Shown here one piece after another: positions 36,158 to 49,055 of a DNA stretch of 64,000 bases; positions within the stretch are counted from its first letter, which is position 1, and each line of letters opens with the position of its first letter. Under the pieces are notes generated by a model. That model had not been told where the DNA came from, ran no database searches, and saw nothing but the letters and a program-made list of their open reading frames with translations. Source of the DNA: Prinia subflava (Eukaryota > Chordata > Aves > Passeriformes > Cisticolidae); contig NC_086283.1 of assembly GCF_021018805.1 (NCBI RefSeq), positions 6,895,162 through 6,959,161 on the forward strand, written 5' to 3'. Made by a program: the position numbers and the translations under genes.

Positions 36158-37795
36158 GTAACAGGCACAGCTTGGAAATCCCCTTTTCGGAGGCTTGTAA
36201 CTCGGGGATGTTCGGTATCCCGTGTGTTTGAAATACACTTAAGTCAGGTCCAGGGACGCCTCTTCAATCAGAAGCTATTCCTTGGGTGGAAAAGGTGTAA
36301 AGCCCAGAATGATTTTTTTTTTTCACATTTAATTCCGAGATTGGAATTAAAACCACCCATTAGGCTGGATGTTGTCAAACAAGAACGCTTACGAAGAGGG
36401 TAATGATCTGCTCTAGCAGATGAACTGTATTCCATTTAAATGAGGTAGTACTGAATTGAGGCACTGTATGCTCGACTTGGGAATTAGAGCAAAAGTCCCT
36501 AGCAAAAATATTGAACAATTTATAACATGGATTGACGTAGGTGGAGGGTCTGTGCAAGTTAGCAGTAATATATATGTGAGCTTTTTCAGTCTAGTTTTTC
36601 TGTAGTCTTGGTGGAAAGCAGTTTACCTGGGAAGGAATTGCACGTTTTTCCTACTGAAGGTCCAAAACTGTGTGTGTTTGTGCAACCAGAGGTATTGCTT
36701 GACTTTGGAAATGGGCCCTTCTAATACTGCACAGTTGTTCATACATTCACACTACAATGTTTCTGTGGGTTTTGTGCTCCGTTTTGATAGTCTGGTAACT
36801 GTCAATGCTGTCTAGCTTTAGAAACTTCTTCTAACGTGCATCCAAGTTCATTTAGCATCTTAGAAGTTAAAATAATGCCAGTGTTTCACAGGGGGATTCA
36901 GGAGCTCGAGCATCCTCTGTGATGAGGCACACTAGATGCAGAGGGTGCTTTGCGTATCCTCTCACTGTGTACGAAAACCCATCTCCTTTACAGGTGGAAT
37001 ATCAACTGTCAACAGGACTTAAGCTGATTATGCTTGCCAGCAGGATGATAATACTTGTGTATAAGGAAGGAGTCTCCTAGTCTAGGATTCAATTCCTGCC
37101 AAACTCATCAGTCTGAAGAGACTACAGAATCTCAGTGTTAAAACTGCCTGCAGTGGTTGGTACACTGTTCTTGTGATGATACACCTGAGAAGGGAGTACT
37201 TACTTGCTGATGTAGGTGTTGCCACGGCTACCATGGGAAGGACAATATATATGACTAGGATAATTTAAAAAAAATGCATAGAATTACTCAACTCCCGGTT
37301 AGTTTTGGTGAGGAACATTGGTTTCCTGCTGTAGTGTATATATGTTTTTTTCCTTTAAGGCTAATGTAAGCAAACTGATCTTATTTTTTCTGTTGCTTAA
37401 CTGCAGTGAATTAAAAGATGCAAGTTTGTGCACAGAAATGAGAGTTACTCATCAAGTTGTTTGCAGTGATGTGTTCTGTGAGCCTGAAATTACGTTTAAT
37501 TTGATGCTAAGCTCTTTCCCCTTTTCTTTTTCCTTGTTTAAACCCATATGTTATGGTATTTTCACTTACTGTTTGCCTGCTAAAGGTCAATATCTACTTT
37601 TTCGTGATTAGTGTTATGTGCTGCTTTACTTCTTCACTACCACTAGAGCTCCACATTATACCAATTTTTATCTGACCTTTTTTCATGTGTCATCAAATAG
37701 ATAATGAGCAACTGAATATTTCTCACATGCATTGTAAAAATCCTTGCTACATGAAAGTCAAGGCAATTTGGGGAACATATTTGAGGGAACAAGTT

Positions 37796-37861
37796 TTATA
37801 AGACCAGGAGGTCTTATAATGTCATGATTCACATGAATCATTACAAAAAAAAAAAAAAAAA
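37796..37861. repeat. Two adjacent perfect hairpins followed by poly-A
   Basis: TTATAAGACC (37796-37805), loop AGGA, then GGTCTTATAA (37810-37819). Four bases later come ATGATTC (37824-37830), loop ACAT, then GAATCAT (37835-37841). An 18-A run (37844-37861) follows immediately. Two perfect hairpins with 4-nt loops in 46 bp next to an A-tail is unusual but could be chance; no target duplication is evident. Confidence 0.8.
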
Positions 37862-40800
37862 GTTGCAGAGAGGAGGGATTAGAAATGTGATATGGAGCTT
37901 TTCACCTCTTGGTAGCTGTTTCAATTTGGAAGCAAGTTTTGTAGTGACTGAAAGATGTTGCCATGTGGTAGCCTCATTTTGCAGTTGATGCTCTCATGCT
38001 TGTTGCCAGTGGACAGGTGTCTCCCTCAAAGTGGCATCATCTTGGGAGCCTTGTCTGAGAGAGCAGGGGCTGAGTGGCACCACCACCTGAGGACAGTGCC
38101 TTCCTAACTGCAGGCTTTAGGCAGAGCAGGAGGGGATAGAACCAATAAATTGCTGCTTCTTCATTTGGTTCCCTCTGTTAGAATTCCTTTTTGACTGCAC
38201 AGGATGGGCTTTTGTTTTAATCCTTAATGCTGCTGTTACAAATAGTTATGTTCAAATAGCTATTTGGCTTAATAGGAAAAGTATCGTGGTATATCAGTGG
38301 TTTTTCTGTTGCCTGCTATTTGCAAAGCCAAAGAGTACGTTGCCTCTTTCCCACATGGTTCCCTTTTGCTTCTGTATTCTGCTCAACTTCTTCATTTCTT
38401 TCCTGTGCTTCTGAAATAATAAAATACATGTCTGTTAGAGATTACTTTGGAAGGCCTTCATGGTACAGAGGTGATTTTTGAAATGTCTCTGCTGTGAGAA
38501 AAGGTCACTACTGAATGCCCACCAATTTCCATCATCTTTCTCTTTAAAGAGGAATAAAGATTATTTAAAAGTAGGTTGCATTGTTCTCTACCAAAAGAAG
38601 AAAAGAAAGTTCAGTCTGCAGACATGAGGGTGAGAATGTGGCCTCTGGTTCAGGATTAAAGTTATGCAACTGGCATAGATGTGATTAGCTTGAGATTTTC
38701 ATCCTTTTGCCTCTCTATGGTAGGAACCTGCACACTCAAAGGGAAGTGGGTTTCAATGTCTCAGATACCTATGGAAGCCAGATTCACAAGCTCACAGCTT
38801 GCAGAGCAGTCTACATGTACCTCCTTTTAATTCAACAGTAGCCCTGAATTTTGTCTACAGTGAAGAGTGATCACATTTCTCTTTACAAACATTATTTTCA
38901 CTAAGTGTGATTTTTCATATTCTTATGTTCTATTATATTATGAAAGAAACGTGATGTGAGGTGATGTTAGAGTTTTGGTTTTAGCTCTGTGCGACTAAAA
39001 CCAGATATCAAAGATTATGTAAATATTTTAAAAATTACAATAACAAGCATTCTTTCTCTTCTTAAAGCAGAGTAATAAAGTTTGAAAAGTAAATTTGTGC
39101 TGACATTCCTCTTAAATTACCTCAGCTCTAATAAGAGTGCCAGCGTAAATCTTGTGCTTTTAGCTGGTGCTGCAGTCACTGCTGGTAGTTGGCCTTTTGC
39201 ACGTAGGACTGGGAGGCAAATTGAGTGGTAAAATAATTTAACCATAATAAATTAATTTTCATTTGCCAGGTGTATTTTTTATTTTAAGTTGATGTTTTTC
39301 TGCTTTAAAAGATGAAGAGAACATGTAGCTGTGTAGGTACTTATTTAATACTTCTAAGTCTTCCTCTAAGTGGCTGTGGGAGCATAATCAGCTCTTATGA
39401 GGAACAGTCCAGCACCATGCTGGGCACTTCTTTACTAAGTGCCAAGAATTGCACAGTTATGGAAAGAGTAACATGTATAGAAAGCACTGGGATATTCCTC
39501 ATTCAATAGAATTTAAAGATTTTTTTTTTGAAGATTCTTTCAGAATTTCCTTGTCCCAAAATCATTCACATTTGAATGTACCTGTAGACTTCAAAGAAAA
39601 TGGATGTAGGCTTACATGTTTTAGTGATCTGATCCTTTATATGTTGTAAGGTTCAAATTCTGACATTTGCAGTTCTGTGCTATGATGTCTCATTATGTAA
39701 GTGGTCCTCAGAACCTGCTTCTGGAGTCAGATAATGTTGACAGGAGAAGGAATCAAATATAGTGGTGCAAAAAGTTCAAGCTTTCTCAGCAGGAAGGCTG
39801 GCAGGTAATTATGTAAAGTTCTATATGTCCTTTTGGACCAGGGGCCAGTTTCATTTTGACCAGGAAGCAATTACATTTTTTTTCCTTCTTCTATTTTTAG
39901 GAAGACCTTTTATAGTGAATTTATTTCTTAAAGGAGTACATTTCTTTAATTCTGTGTTGACAAAGTGTAAGTTACATAAGAGATGTCTTTTAACTGTATA
40001 GCTATACAACACACTGTGTATTAATGCTCACTATAAGTTGCATATAAAGTTACGGGGTCTGTAGGTTTTGAGATTTGTATTGGGTTGTGTTTTCATTTTC
40101 CTCCCCAGAGCATTAGATGAACTTCAGTGTTGGATACCTGTCAAAGTTGATTGCAAATTTGATTTTGTTTTTCTCCAGTGCCTCAAGTAATGTTTCTTTG
40201 TTCTTTCTCTTGTATATTTCCCATCAAGAAATGTACATTTTTCTTCCTCTTGTGGCTTCAGGACCTTCACAGACTCCTTCCCTTTCTGTAGCTTCAGACC
40301 CTTTCTAGGCACAGACACACTGATCATTCTTTCTTGGCCAGCTATTTTGTGCTGTTTTTGTAGTCATGTCATCTTGATTCTCTGTTCCAGTCCTAGAGAG
40401 CTTTATGGTTTGGCATTTGAAGTACCTCCAATTTCAGTATGCAGTTTGCTGCCATTAGGTTTGTTTCACTGTGTTTGCATGCCTATAAATTTGTTCATTC
40501 AGGATGAAATGCCATAAGCCAAGGAGGTTTTTTTCGAGGGAATATGGAATACCAGTTGGTCATTTTCTTGGTTGGTCACTGTAGTTCCAGTGTGAAAACT
40601 GTGTTCTGCAGCTGCAGTTCTTCAGAGAGATGATGAACTTGCTATATGTGTTTTGGTAGCAGCATGGATGGCAAAAATCAGTGTATTTTCTTAGAGTCCC
40701 AGTGCTGTTCTTGTTGTCTGAAGCATCTAATGTTTGTTTTGACATGCAATGCAAGTACTATTTAGGTACTCCTTCTTATTTCCACAAGGACTGTTCCCTG

Positions 40801-42212
40801 GAGCATTTCAGTTAGTGAGGCTGAAAAAATGGAAGGGAAAGCAATTTTGGGGATTAAAAGAATCACGAAATAGTTATCAGCAGGATGTTACTCTTTTAAT
40901 TTTTTTTTTTTTTTTAATTATACTTAGAGTGAAGCAGTCCTGGAAAGACCGAAGAGGTAAAGAAAGAAAAGAGGAGCTGTCTTATGTGTTTACCAGTAGC
41001 AAAACCTAAGAGAAAATGCAGATAGATATAAAAAGTATCCAAAGTGATTTTTTTCCTGTTACTGAAAATTGCACAGTGTGCTATCTGAACCTAGCTCCCA
41101 GCACTACTTATTTCTGCCATCTCTGTATCATCTATTTGCTGAATGCAGTGCTCAGCTCTAATTTTGTAATTTTTCTGACAGGTCTCTGAGTCCTCCTTTC
41201 ATACCTTCAGTGATTTGATATTTTTCATTTCAGTTCCTAGATCAAGATGTTTATTGATGTGCAGCAGCATACGACCTTCTGGGTAGTCTGTCTTCTTTGG
41301 ATGACTGCTTAAAGATACTGTTTCCTCCCCACAAGATAGCTAAATATATATTTTATTGGCTAAGGGGTGACCTTTTAATTCCCTTCCCTCTGGCCAAGGA
41401 AGTAGGGTGTGCAGCTTGATGAATGAAACATAATGTGGCTCAGAAGAGAACTGATTGACAGCGGAATGCACCAGATTTCTCTCTTTTGTAATATTATTGA
41501 TCTCAGCAGTGCTGCGGCAAAGGTTGATTTGACTGCAAAAGTGTTATTAACAAAAGGTTTTTCTATTTCTTGAGTTGAATAAATTCAAACTTGGGCAGTT
41601 ATGTCAAGCAAGGTATGTTAGAAGGAAGGCTTGATTATCTGTACCAACTGTTCTTATAATATATAAGTTATATAAGTTATTTTACTTGTTTGTGTCAGTG
41701 GTCCATCTCAAACTGCTGAAGTGTCAAAGCACTTCAAGTACTGTGAGTGTTGCGGTGGGAGAAGTGGCTGAATAACGCTTGTAGTGTCTGTGATTGGGTT
41801 TTGGTTTTTCTTGTTCTTGTTGTCTCCCTTAAATTGGGAAATACATGCATCTGTTCCCCTAAGGAGTCTCTCAAGCTTATTTAACTGAGTTCTGTTTAAC
41901 TATACTTATGGCCCACCCCTTTCTTTAGAGGTTAGTGGTTCTTGGAAATGTACTGCTGGAACAGTACTGACAAACCTGCATTACAGCATTCATCTTCTTT
42001 TTGACTCCCTTATAAATTTTCTGGCTGCAGCTTACCTGCCTATTTTGTCTATACTTAGCACAGTAAAAAACCTAAAGCTAAATCTGAAAACAGCATGACT
42101 GACAGAAGCTGTTTTTATAGGGCCTTCTGGGTTACCAGATAGAATCCTGTAACTAATATGTCCAAGTTATCAACCCTGTGAAATCATCCATCACACTTTA
42201 ATGGACACAGAC

Positions 42213-42747
42213 TGTAGGAGAAGGGAATACAGGTGACCTCACAGTCACCGATAAGTACCAGCTGTGTTAATTAACCAATGCAGCTTTGCCCCTAATGAGT
42301 AACTGCTGTATTCAATAAGGATGAGTAAGATAAAAGAGTGGGTAAGGAGAGAATGATCATGGAGGAGGAACCTTGAGGAGCATGGAGGAGAGAATCATGA
42401 AGAGGAAGGATCCTGGGGAGAGAGAATCACTGCTGCAAGGTCGATCTGGGTCTGCAGTTAGAGCCTGTTGTTGGAGCCTGCAGTCACAGTCCAGCCAGGT
42501 AAAAGCCTGCAGTCAGAGTCTGCAAACCAATACCTGCAGTCAGAGTTTAGCAGGAAATAACCAGCTGTCAGAGGCTGCAAGGGAAACTCACAGGAGGAGC
42601 TTGCTGAAGCTAGAGTCAGTGAATAGTTGGGAGTTAAGATAACTAAGCTGTGAAGAGGAATAAACCAGGATCCCGTTTATGCTGTACTTAACAAGAAGTC
42701 TGTGCCCTGGCTCATTTTTGCCCTGTAGTAGGAGGGCTGCTGCAACA
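42213..42747 (+). mobile_element. Solo LTR with 6-bp target duplication (class II ERV-like)
   Basis: The 535-bp element starts TGTAGGAGAAGG and ends GGCTGCTGCAACA (TG...CA termini). It is flanked exactly by ACAGAC at 42207-42212 and 42748-42753. Six-base duplications are typical of class II (ERVK/alpha-beta-like) retroviruses. A polyadenylation signal AATAAA at 42659-42664 followed by a GT-rich segment near the end fits + orientation; a TATA-like GATAAAAG lies at 42329-42336. A degenerate array of roughly 28-bp units containing CTGCAGTCAGAGT occupies about 42449-42580. No internal viral genes adjoin it, so it is a solo LTR. It lies in the same orientation as COL25A1 within intron 2 and could supply a cryptic polyadenylation site. 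Confidence 0.85.
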
Positions 42748-43762
42748 ACAGACCTTGAGTCATGTTGCTAACTAGTCTCTTCAGGGAAGGCTGGTCAACA
42801 CAGAGCACCTTTCTCCTTTGTAATTTCAGTTGATTTCCTAAGTCAGCAACAAAAAAGGAAATCTGCCTGGTTACTTAAAACTACAAATAAGAAATAAGAA
42901 GGCATAGAATAACACAGGCTGAGAGAAACACTTTTCACTCAGTGCAACGAAAACTGCAGCTTGCAGTTAGAAGGTAGACACCAGTGAACATGATACTGAA
43001 GGCTTGTTTGGAAACTTGTGGACTCTCATGTTTTTACAGGTTAGACTTACAATGGAACAGAGACTGCTTAAATTCATCTGCTTGGGACTTTTAATGAGAT
43101 TAAGTTAAGCAGAACCAGCTGTTTGTGAGCGCTTAATCAAAATAAATGTCAGGACAAATTTCCAGAACAGAGTGTCCAGCTTGAAAGTGCAAGTTTTTTT
43201 ATATACCTTTCATGTAAATACTGGTTTTTTTGCTGCTTTAGACTTGAGCAACTTTAGAAGTGCTGGTCAGGTTGGTATTCTAAGAGATCATCTGATACAT
43301 GCTACTGGCCTCTGAAGGAAATGTATCTAGGCCATCACTGTCAAGTGTTTCCTTCCAGGTCGTTCACAACTGAAGTGGGTAGTCATTCATGGCTCAACAA
43401 GTTGTTTGATCTTCCTTAATTTTGTGATTTAAGTGCTGCAGCCTCATGTAAGTAGTCTCCTTAGCTAAAAATAAGTGCTGCTCTGTAAATAGATGAACAT
43501 ATAGTGCAAGAAATTGCTAGTGCATAGGCATGCCTAGAACTAAAACAATCTACGATTGAAATATTTCCAGAGATTACGTAGTTTTTAGCAGGCAGATTAT
43601 AATTTTCTCATTTGTGAAGCAAACCAGTTGTTCCATCTGTCATGTTGATGAAGAAAACCTGAGCGTTGTGCTCTCTTTTAAACAGCTATCAAAATGTGTT
43701 AGAATACAGTCTTGTCTGGGATGTACACTATAAAACTTACTTTGTCTGGTCCTCTGCTGCTC

Positions 43763-43780
43763 TTTTTTTTTTTTTTTTTT
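43763..43780. repeat. 18-nt poly-T run
   Basis: This is a homopolymer run in intron 2, followed by GCGGGG. No associated retrocopy was recognised on either side. Confidence 0.9.
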
Positions 43781-46700
43781 GCGGGGTTTAAGTTGTACTA
43801 AAATTGTTTCTTGTTTATATGTGCAGATGTGTGTTTATAGAAGGAGGTGTTTACATGTAGTTGTGAGTTTTGCATGCATGTTTGTGTGTAACTGTTTCTT
43901 CTTGTGCTGGGAAAGCTTTGAAACAGATGATGATGATGCCTTTTAAACTTTTTGAAGAATTATGAAGTTACTATACAGCTATCTGAATCTTTTTAGATTA
44001 GATTGAAATATATGTTCTTATAATTACCAAAGATAGGAAGACAACCCTTTTTAAGGTAAAGAAACCATAAATGTAATGAAGAAAGAGAGTGTAATAACAG
44101 AGGTGATAAAACTGGGATATTACTTTTTATTTTAGAATCTTCTGAGAGTTATTATAGTTATTTCAGTGACTTCTGCTTAGATGTGCTCAACCAAGAAGCA
44201 GTGCAGTTTTTAAACAATAATATTTTACCCTGCACCATCTGTAAAATTTGTCAGGCAGTTGACAAATATGAAGAAAGTATAGATTTTATTTTATAAGGTC
44301 ATAGATGAAGGTCTGTTAAAACCAGTGCCTTCAGTTTAGGTTTGTTAGGCATTAGAAGTATTTTAATTTGGTAATGCATGAATATAAACTTGTAGTTAAT
44401 ATATTGGAGAAGTATTCTAGAAGACTTTTTGAATGATTTGTATATTATTTTAGGTACTTAGGAATTAAAACTTGGGGTTTTGGGAATATGGTTGACGAAT
44501 TTTTTTTCATAGAAGTTTGCCTTTGCCATGTATTTTGGTTGGGATTGCAGAGAGAATGAATCACAGATTAACGGGTTCTTGGGGAAGCTGTAAAGAAGAC
44601 TGTATATGGAATAATGATGGACTCTTAATGAGTCCAAGTAGCTTCCCCTCTGCTTCTGTAGCTCTTTACAAGCTCAGCTGAGGAAGTATTGAGGAGACGG
44701 GTGTCAAATGATCTTTATCTTCGAACCGTGGTCCTCTTTTTCATGCAGTACACAGGACTGTATACCAGTGTACATATTTAGCAGTATGATGGTTTTGGTA
44801 GTTTGTCACCCTCTGCCCTATCCTGGACACACAGCGGGCTGCCTGCCAAGTCACGGTGCCACAGCGTACAACATGGCTCACCTCAGCAAGGAAATCCTGC
44901 ACAAAACCAGGTGGCTGATCCACTGCTTTCTGCTGACTGAAATAAGAGGCTTATGCCAGGTACAGCTTCTGTCTCTTGATACCTGGGATGTGCTTCCTCT
45001 GATCAGCAAAGATTTGTGAGAGAGAAGCATTTTTTGTGCCTCCTTTTCTTTGTTCTTTTCTTTCTTTTGTTGTTTTGTTCATGAACTTGGCACTTTCTAC
45101 CCTTTTAAATAGTTCTAGTAGTCTTAGGAGTAAGGGGCTGTAAAGTAAAAGCTGTAAATATAATAAGGACTGTAGAAAATAAAAATTAAAACTGTAGTTA
45201 TAAGGCTTTTGCTGTTCCACCATTTTCAGTTTATGCCAGCTTAAGAACAACCCCCCCTCATTTATTTTCCTCCAGTATGAGTATTTTCAGTATTTCTTCT
45301 CTGAATATAAAAGCACAGAAAAAAATCACACCACAAGTATATGCTAAAAGATTTAGCTTATGAAGTAGGTTTCTTTGATAAACATAGTCTCTTTCTCAGC
45401 ACACTGTGCGTAAGATTATGCTGGAAAACTGCTATTTAACAGATCTTTATAAAATTGGATGTGGGGAAGAGTGGGGTCTGTGTTTGAGGAACACAGAAGA
45501 AATTTTGAAAACAAGAAATCATATTGGAAACTGGACATCAAAATATCTTATCAGAGGTGTGGCTGCCATTGCAGCAGTGACAGATTTGTGTATCTGAAAG
45601 CAGAGCAACATCTTGTAACTTGAAGGACACTAACTGAACTCTCTAAAAAGATGTTTATGGTTAAGGTCATAGCTGGCTACAAGGGTCTTGCTTGTGCTGG
45701 CAGTTCTAGTTATGTTGCTAGGAAATGATGTGGGGTTTCTAATGTATCAGTGCCTCAGCTGGGTGATGGTAGGGTCCTCACAGAGCACTGTAGTGCTGAA
45801 AGTCAGTGTGTATACATCTTAAGTTGAGGAGGTATTTCCTTCAACTGGAACCTCTAATAATCTCTTAAGAATATGAGAACCAGCTGCTTGAAGGCACTTC
45901 TCCTCTTCCTCCCCATCCTGTGCCCTTAGTCTCTGTAAGCTCCTGTTCCAATTCCCTTGATCTTAGAGGAAGCCTTGATACCTGAGCATAGGGACGTGGC
46001 CACAGAGGATTAAAATGATGAACTCCATAGCTTGTGTATTAATATTTTCTTCTCCAGTCACAGAGCTTACATCCAGATGATGCCCAATGGCATCGCTGTA
46101 ACAAATACTGTTTGGTGATGGCTGGAGAATCTCTGTGCTGTCAACTCTTCTGGTGCTTTTTATCAAATGCTCCTTCAGTGTTTCCATGCCACTGCTCTTC
46201 TGCTGGTTACCACCAGCTGGGAGCTATCACTTCAGCTTGACACAGAGATGATCAATGCGCTATTTATTTCATACCCTACACCTTTCAGACAGGATAGCCT
46301 TCTCAGAAGAAATACTTTCTGGCTCCAAATTTGGTTGTTATAGCAGGAAATGTGCTCTTTGCACGCAGAGTGAAGTGCAGGGCAAAGTGGGGTCATTGTT
46401 AAGGTGGTCCTTATGGCAGTGGTGAGCTTGAACTCAGCTTTTATTTGTTCTCTGTCCTGGTGGATGCCCAGTAGTTGTTTGTGTCAGCTAATAACACACA
46501 GCTCAGGAAACGGCTTTAATTGGCACTTACAAGTGCAGTGCTATCACAGAAATGGATTGTGATGTTTGCTGTAGCTATCTATGTGTGTTTGTGAAGACAT
46601 CTCTGTTCAGTGAGGATAATCTTGAATATGTTTCCTGGGAGTAGGCACACAGAATACTGATGAATCAGAGAGACTGAAAAGTGCTGTGGTATGGCATCAG

Positions 46701-47022
46701 TTTCGAATGAACCAGTCCTCAGACAGCCATTGTCAATACTTACTTAGAGTTGGTGTCTTTGTAATGATGACAGCCATGTTTGTAGAAGTCTGGAAAGGTT
46801 TCTCTGTTTGAAAATGGAGTGTTTTTCCAATGCAGCAAGCATGTAAGCACACTGTAGTCCTTTAGTGTAGGGAGGGAGTGTGATCTTAAGAGAGACTAGT
46901 ATTTAAGTCTGACTGTTGTGGATTTCATTTTAGGACAGCTTTGCATAATTCTAAAAAAAAAATTCTAAAAAATTAGTTTGAATTCCAGGCTGAGCCATGC
47001 CCTAATGTGTGGTAGGAGGACT

Positions 47023-47037
47023 TTTTTTTTTTTTTTT
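47023..47037. repeat. 15-nt poly-T run
   Basis: This is a homopolymer run in intron 2 with no recognised associated element. Confidence 0.9.
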
Positions 47038-48030
47038 CAATCATATTCAATTAAGAGGCTATAAGTAAGTCATGGCAGTGGCCAGTTAGAAGGAAATGTG
47101 AGCCTTGAAAAGTAAACCACCAACAATAAGAGAGAAATAGAACAAGACTGAAATCCTCACTTTTTTTTATCCCTTAAAATTGTTTTGCTGCTACAAGCTG
47201 GTATTTTGATATATTTCAAGCAATTTGAAAAAATCCAGTTAAGGATAACAAGTAATTAATCTGTTTTTGATGTGTAATATAAAAACTGAAACACTCTGGA
47301 AAAAAGCTCTATGACAGTGGGTTTAATGGAATGCACCTTAGAGGAAATACTGTGCTTAGTGAATTAAAGCAGGGACAACTAAGTAGCGGTTCTGTATTGT
47401 GACTATATTCTTGTACAGGACTATTGGGGTGGGATATAAGTCTTCAAATATGAGAGTTCTTGCATCTGTAAAATATGATGGATGCAAATACATTAGCAAA
47501 AGTGTGCAAATGACAAAGTATTCATAATGTTGAATGAAGTTACTGTCTAGAGGAGCAGAGGTTTATTTGTCTCCACTGCATTCCTTGCCTCTGCTTTCTA
47601 TTTTTTGTAATCAGCTCTCTGCTCCATGTTGATCCATACTACAGGACCTAATCAGCTGGAGTCATCAAGTGAATATACTTGTGAAAATATAAACTTGTAA
47701 AAACTGTCTGGGAGCTTTTTTAGAGTAAGTTTTTGTTTAAAAAACAACCTGTCCTGAATATTCTTTTTAACTAATCAGGTGATCAAATCACCTATGCATA
47801 GAAGTAGCCACTCCTGCTACCACAACTTCTTATATCCAAACGGTATTTTACTTTTAGCTGAAAGTAGGTGAAAAAATGTTTTTAACTAAAATTCTGACAA
47901 TAATCAGAGCTGATATGGATGTACATTACTTCAGGCACATTAATAATCCCAAAGATTTTAATTGAAATCAGTAGTTACTCTGGAATTTGAGAACAAAGTT
48001 TACCTCAGTGATGTTTTTTGTTTTGGTGGG

Positions 48031-48079
48031 TTTTTGGTTTGTTTGTTTGTTTTGTTTGTTTGTTTTTTGTTTGTTTTGC
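48031..48079. repeat. Imperfect (GTTT)n microsatellite
   Basis: GTTT units are interrupted by longer T-runs within intron 2. The same motif class occurs at 27720-27747, but the two are unlinked simple repeats. Confidence 0.85.
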
Positions 48080-48712
48080 TTTTGGATCTTTGAAAATGCC
48101 TGTTTTTGTATGCAGCCATTACCATCTACATTAGCTTTGATATATAGTTCTTTTCCATGATAGAAATACTACTTTTTATTCATTTGCCATTCAGTTTATT
48201 ATTTAGTCTTTTCAGTCTGTGAGCAAGAACATTAGGTCTATATCTATTTCTAGGAATACTGAACTAGTTTTGTTATACTGTAAGAGTTCTGGCTGCACTT
48301 GGGGACAATCTGAACAGTAAAAATTATTAAATTTACTTATCTTCATGGAGAAATTGCGTATTCTTGCATCATAATTAATAGTTCATGGACCAGTGAGTGT
48401 TGTTCTGAGGATTATTCGTTGTTTTAAGTGATTAGGTAGAACTACTAAAAATGTTACAGAGGTGTTCAGAACGTCAGTTCTGAGGGATAGGAGAGAAAGA
48501 CCCTTATATACAGCCAGACCTTCATTTTAGTTTCCTTGCCAACATGACTGAAGTCTGCATATGCATGCATGTTTCTACTCAAATTGATTTTTGGACTTGG
48601 ACAAAAGGTGATCCCTCTGTTCTAGGCAGTCTGTTCTTTTAACTCAGTGAACTAGATCTCCCCTTCTACTTTGCTGATGCTGTGCTTGAAAAGTCATTAT
48701 TTGCTTAGCATG

Positions 48713-49055
48713 GCTGTTCCTTTTTTTAAGCTGAACAATCTAAGTGACATCAGCAGCTCCTTGTAAAGGTTACCCTTGAGACCTCTCAGTGTTCTGTCAG
48801 TGTCCTGCGGACACTCACATAGTCTGACGTCCTTCTCTTGAGGTGCCCCAGGCTGCAGACAGGTGAGGTGAGGCAGCTGTCTCCTTCAGCTGGCTGGTGA
48901 TGCTGTGCCTGATGCACCCCAGGTTACTGCTGGCCCTTCTCGCTGCCAGGCCTCACTGTTGACTCGTATTCCAGTTGCCATCAACTCCATCTCTGATCTC
49001 TTTCTGCAGGGCTGCTCTCCAGCCTCTCCCACAGTTTGCATGTGGTTTGCACCAT
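48713..49055 (-). mobile_element. Diverged CR1 LINE fragment
   Basis: The + strand shows a series of segments in the order expected for the reverse complement of the CR1 3' portion: AAGCTGAACAATCTAAG (48727-48743), CTGCGGACACTCACATAGTC, GACGTCCTTCTCTTGAGGTG then CCCCAGGCTGCAGACAGGTG, GATGCACCCCAGGTTACTGC, and CTTTCTGCAGGGCTGCTCTC then CAGCC. These recall the CR1 consensus from memory. The element is therefore on the minus strand, truncated and old; neither the 3' terminal ATTCTATG repeats nor intact ORF2 is recognisable. Boundaries are approximate. CR1 is the dominant LINE of birds and other sauropsids, which supports the host assignment. Confidence 0.8.

Noticed and set aside
40860..41009. 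Basic Arg/Lys/Gly-rich frame in intron 2 considered as collagen XXV exon 3
   Set aside because: It lacks Gly-X-Y periodicity and proper splice sites, and does not match the expected GPPGKRGKRGRRGE-type sequence.
42180..42212. Alternative left ends for the 42-kb LTR at nearby TGT sequences
   Set aside because: Only the start at 42213 gives both TG...CA ends and a perfect 6-bp flanking duplication.
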